This document shows, piece by piece, positions 8,965 to 11,744 of a stretch of DNA of 11,744 nucleotides. A program made the position numbers and the translations under genes. This stretch comes from Larix sibirica. Its lineage: Eukaryota > Streptophyta > Pinopsida > Pinales > Pinaceae. Each line of letters begins with the position of its first letter. Position 1 is the stretch's first letter. The stretch spans positions 99,311-111,054 of the forward strand of contig NWUY0300007797.1 of the NCBI GenBank assembly GCA_004151065.3, in the 5' to 3' direction. Under the pieces are notes generated by a model. That model saw only the letters and a program-made list of their open reading frames with translations. It did no database searches and was not told the DNA's origin.

Positions 8965-9689
8965 GGTGGAATCCTAGGGTTTCATAATTATGGACCTAGA
9001 GTTGGTGAACTTCGTTTGACTCCTATGATGGTCACCAAATATGGGCCTCTCCTGTGATTTGGGTAAATGAAAAGGCACTCTTCCTAAAGGACAAGGATAA
9101 AAAGTGTTTAAGGTCCAAACCATTAGCAAGAAAGTCTTTGGAAGCATGCACAATATGCATTTGAGGTGAACTATAGGGCTAAAGAATGATTTTACTACAC
9201 TTTCTTTATTGCAATCCATGAATGGTGTATACTATAGGGCTTCAGTCTTTTCTATGTAATGATGTGGGTCTTTCTTTGGAATGTATTGAAGTCGATTGGT
9301 TTCCTAGTATCACCAGCATCACTCCTTGTTTTCAGGATAACAAATAAATACACAAAGATCAAATTCAAGTAGTGGTAGATGGTTGGTCGACTTTCGTATA
9401 TTGTAAGGTTCATCGGATGAAGAATATCATTAAAATTGTTCAAGTTCATGATTATGTGGAAAATATTCTATTGTATTTGGGAGAAAAGGGGAAATTGCAT
9501 ATTAGGGAATACCTAGTGTGGAAGATTGAGGTGCTTGCCAAAGAAAAGAGTGTTGAGAAGGGTCATGAGGAATCTCTATAGAGTGGTGGAGGTTTTAGTG
9601 GTGTCATTTATAGACTGAGTGGATATTATGCAAGGGAAAATAGGAAGACATGAGTTAAGGAAAAAGGTGTGTTGTGAAGTTGGTTCTTG
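8965..9689 (+). other. Probable LINE 5' region or ORF1 start, unassigned
   Basis: 8965-9530 repeats 6236-6801. No domain is recognised. A + frame from 9372 to 9578 is open for 69 codons and becomes Lys/Glu-rich at its end (V-L-A-K-E-K-S-V-E-K), then hits a stop. The opposite-strand frames at 8974-9219 and 9252-9449 show nothing protein-like. Position before the DUF4283 region suggests an ORF1 N-terminal part. Confidence 0.4.
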
Positions 9690-10260
9690 TTACGGATGCG
9701 AATATGCATAAGGTGCTAGGTATGGCATATCGGGTCTTAGTAGAGAGATTTCTTGGGAGAAAATGTGAGAAAATTTTGTTCAAGAATGGATGAGAGTATA
9801 ATGGGAGCCATGCATGGGTTATTCTCTATCTTTTTTCATTTTGTCTAGAGGGTGGATTGACTTTTTATTTCAGACATCAACTGATTCAAAGAAGGTCTTG
9901 GTTTCCCACTGGAAGTGGGATTCTATCCCTTATGCTCAGATGGAGAGAGCATATATGATGTTGGTGTGGGTGAAAGTTCCTATACTATCACTTGATTTCT
10001 AGTCTTATGAGGTATTTCGGGAAATTGGAAACTTATTAGGTGATTATATGAGGCTAACATGAGTTTCTTAAACTTTGATAATATGTCAATAGCCCAAATT
10101 CTTGTAGGTTTGGATCTAAGGGAGGATTTAACTACATAAATGATCCATTAGAAGGGAGATAGTTCATTTTTTCTAACATCTAGATTATATCAGGGTGCCA
10201 TTTATATGTGTGAGGTGCCACATATATGGCCATTTGATAAGAGACTATGATTGTTCCTTC
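9690..10260 (+). pseudogene. LINE ORF1 remnant, DUF4283-like domain and zinc knuckle
   Basis: Plant LINE ORF1 proteins bind RNA and usually pair a DUF4283 domain with a CCHC knuckle. A block near 9740-9765 reads V-E-R-F-L-G-R-K. The frame from 9814 to 9999 then gives S-R-G-W-I-D-F-x-F-Q-T, S-H-W-K-W-D and V-W-V-K-V-P-I-L-S-L-D-F. It ends at TAG 10000-10002 where Trp is expected, and reads on as Y-E-V-F-R-E-I-G-N-L-L-G. After a frameshift near 10050 it continues N-M-S-x-A-Q-I-L-V-G-L-D-L-R to about 10125. A further shift near 10200 leads to the knuckle. Stops and shifts make it non-functional. Confidence 0.72.
10207..10248 (+). other. Damaged CCHC zinc knuckle of LINE ORF1
   Basis: The frame reads C-V-R-C-H-I-Y-G-H-L-I-R-D-Y, that is C-x2-C-x4-H-x4 with Tyr (TAT) in place of the last Cys. 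One base change (TGT to TAT) explains it. The preceding F-I and following D-C-S-F fit the usual surroundings of this knuckle. Confidence 0.7.
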
Positions 10261-11088
10261 AAAATTATGAAGGTTTGGATTAGGAAATTGAGTAAACTAG
10301 GTGAAAAGAAATGGAAAATCAAGGTATTGGATGTAGATAAGTCTTCATTGGTGGTTGCTTAAAAGGTTGATGGATTAGTTGGGGGTAGAGAAGAATTATT
10401 GAAGGAGGATGGTGGGATAAAAGAGGACATAGATGCTAGGTGGGGTTCTAGGCTCGATGCCTCCAACAAAAAGAAGGTTAGATAGTCCCTTCCAACACTT
10501 TGTGTGAATGGAAAAGAGGGTCTCTTAATCCTAGATATGCCTTCAAATTATTTGGGTAATTATGTGAAAGATCTTGCTCTATTAAATTTTCTCTCTTCTT
10601 TTAACAAGGGGTTAAACATACATAATTGACTTCACTTGGAAACCAATAAGACCAGTGATTTTGGCATGGGAGAACTTTCAAATTTGGTTTCTAGGGGTTG
10701 GGAGTTTTCTAAGGTGTCTTTAGGGCCTTTGTCTAAAAAAAGTGGAGGTATTTGAAGAGGAGTGTCTTCTCTCTACTAGCGAGTTTAGATATTTCATAGG
10801 TGGTCTTGGACTTACCAAAGAGGATGATAGCGTCTTTTATGTATTATCCAAATATATTCTTAGATATCAAAAGAGACATTTTGTGGTTTAGGTCTGGATA
10901 TAAGAGTTGTTTTGGGTTTGAATGTAGGTAAAGGGAAAAAGGGACTTAGAAAATATAAGAAATTTATTATATCCCTTGCTAAAGAAAAAGGCTACACAAG
11001 AATTATTGATTGAAAAGAAACATTCTTTGTTAGAGGTTCTTATAGAAAATCACACTCTTGTGGAGGGTGAGCCATGATTTTCTTATCC
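10261..11088 (+). pseudogene. LINE ORF1 C-terminal linker remnant
   Basis: In the knuckle frame the reading goes on with F-K-I-M-K-V-W and a Lys-rich stretch. It stops at TAA 10360, then stays readable as a charged, Gly/Glu/Asp/Lys-rich tract (D-G-L-V-G-G-R-E-E-L) before further stops. A Lys-rich block (K-G-K-K-G-L-R-K-Y-K-K-F) lies near 10930-10965. This fits a low-complexity tail between the ORF1 knuckle and ORF2. No catalytic domain is visible. Confidence 0.5.
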
Positions 11089-11553
11089 CTGAATCATTGA
11101 GGGTTGGGAAACACCTATAAAAGAAACACTAAAAAGGCTTAGGGAAGCTCATAAGCTTGAAATTATTATGATACTCTAAGGGACTATGAGTGAAGGTGGA
11201 AAAATTACATCTGAATTGGAGAAGAAGTTTGGGGATTGGAATTTTACATATGTAGTTTCAAGGGATTAATTGGGGGGCTTAATTTCTAGGTGGAGTTCTA
11301 GGGTACTTTCTTGTTATAATATTTTATCTTTTTGAATAAAGTTTGGGCACAATATTATACTCCTAGGAATTGAGTAAGGATATTTTCTAGAGCAAATAAA
11401 TCTCGGTTCATTTAGTTCATTGAATGTAAATATTATTTTATACATGAGGATGGGACTCTTTGGATTCACTTGCCAAGAGATTCGTTGGAGTCTTTTCAAC
11501 TTCATCTTCCCATTTATTTTACTATTTACATAACCTCAATCCTTTCAGATTAG
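11089..11553 (+). pseudogene. LINE ORF2 endonuclease remnant (right LINE)
   Basis: This is the target-nicking endonuclease at the start of ORF2. N-H-stop-G-L-G-N at 11092-11112 matches the family start N-[IV]-[RK]-G-L-x-x. After a shift, L-R-E-A-H-K-L-E-I-I-M-I-L is followed by TAA at 11177-11179 where the catalytic-site Q-E-T motif has Gln; the Glu is Gly (GGG) and the Thr is kept, so the active site is lost. F-G-D-W-N-F precedes a G-G-L-I-S-R-W block at 11273-11293, the counterpart of the GG[IL]xxxW motif. Later similarity is weak and fades by about 11550. The RT domain is absent. Confidence 0.68.
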
Positions 11554-11571
11554 GTTTTTGACATTCTCCAC

Positions 11572-11744
11572 TTAATCCAAAGTGGTGTTTGTAAGTCCGA
11601 GCATGGTTCTAACTTTTTCAAGCTTTACTCGTCCAAGTGATTTGGTGAAGATGTATACAATTTGCTCATTCGTGGAACAATGTCGTATATGAATTGTCAT
11701 GGCCTCTATGTGATGTCAAATCAAATGGTACTTCGTGTTGATGT
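11572..11744 (-). pseudogene. Ty1/copia pol, C-terminal end of RNase H (continues past window edge)
   Basis: Read on the minus strand from 11742 to the TAA at 11574-11572, the frame gives N-T-K-Y-H-L-I, H-I-E-A, and C-S-T-N-E-Q-I-V-Y-I-F-T-K-S-L-G-R. This is the well-known end of copia RNase H, where most elements have T-x-x-Q-[LV]-A-D-[IL]-x-T-K; here Tyr replaces Asp. K-L-E-K-V-R-T-M-L-G-L follows, and then the stop. One in-frame TGA lies at 11718-11716. RNase H degrades the RNA strand of the cDNA hybrid. A purine-rich GTGGAGAA follows the stop at 11571-11564, where a polypurine tract would be, but no clear LTR follows. Confidence 0.82.

Larger units (their letters stand above)
6804..9530 (+). 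repeat. 2.7 kb direct repeat, right copy
   Basis: It begins abruptly in the middle of gag, right after the n, and runs without a break into LINE sequence at 9531. See the left copy (4075-6801) for the mismatch positions. Confidence 0.95.
8965..11553 (+). mobile_element. LINE (L1-type) remnant, 5' part
   Basis: It contains an ORF1 with a DUF4283-like region and a CCHC-like knuckle, a charged linker, and the start of ORF2 with an endonuclease domain, all on + and in the usual order. Reverse transcriptase and the 3' poly(A) end are missing, because a copia fragment takes over at about 11554-11572. The left limit is set by loss of LTR homology at 8964 (6235 in the left copy), so the LINE either inserted into the LTR or was joined to it by a deletion. 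Confidence 0.7.

Noticed and set aside
4075-9530. Regarding the 2.7 kb repeat as a new tandem-repeat element or a gene amplification
   Set aside because: The repeat ends cut through gag and through LINE sequence rather than at element ends, and they meet at the n. An assembly overlap explains this more simply.
1-11744. Search for tRNA, rRNA, CRISPR array, plasmid or phage functions, or a defence-type operon
   Set aside because: None was seen. The content is plant retrotransposon debris without operon structure, so I find no support for an undescribed system.

Overview
The window looks like non-genic nuclear DNA of a seed plant with a large, repeat-filled genome. A gymnosperm is my guess, from the style of the retroelements, but that is inference. 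It is AT-rich. No intact protein-coding gene, rRNA, tRNA or CRISPR array is visible, and the open frames found are short. Nearly everything recognisable is decayed retrotransposon: a LINE remnant (about 740-1960, +), a chromodomain-type Ty3/gypsy LTR element (2490-6235, +), a second LINE (about 8965-11553, +) and the 3' end of a Ty1/copia pol gene (11572-11744, -).

Layout. 1-739 holds nothing I recognise. About 740-1647 is purine-rich and may be the tail of a LINE ORF1; it runs into the start of a LINE ORF2 endonuclease (1648-1960). 1961-2489 is unassigned. The gypsy element then has a 5' LTR (2490-3256), a primer binding site matching initiator tRNA-Met at 10 of 12 bases (3262-3273), a broken gag with a perfect CCHC zinc knuckle (4366-4407), an integrase core (about 4626-5160), an integrase tail with chromodomain remnant (to about 5780) and a truncated 3' LTR (5814-6235). 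Protease, reverse transcriptase and RNase H are missing: gag runs almost directly into integrase. The 3' LTR stops inside a second LINE, which carries a DUF4283-type ORF1, a damaged zinc knuckle and an L1-type endonuclease. A copia fragment of opposite strand follows at the right edge.

The most important feature is structural. 4075-6801 and 6804-9530 are the same 2,727 bases at a constant offset of 2,729, with no indels and 15 mismatches by my reading. The two copies meet exactly at the single ambiguous base n at 6802. The left copy is continuous with its left flank inside gag, and the right copy is continuous with its right flank inside the LINE. This is the pattern expected when two overlapping contig ends, or two alleles, are laid end to end with a one-base gap. 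I think the duplication is probably an assembly artefact and the real locus about 2.7 kb shorter. A true recent tandem duplication is possible but less likely.

I found no sign of a new biological system. The genes do not work together; they are layers of dead mobile elements with stops and frameshifts.
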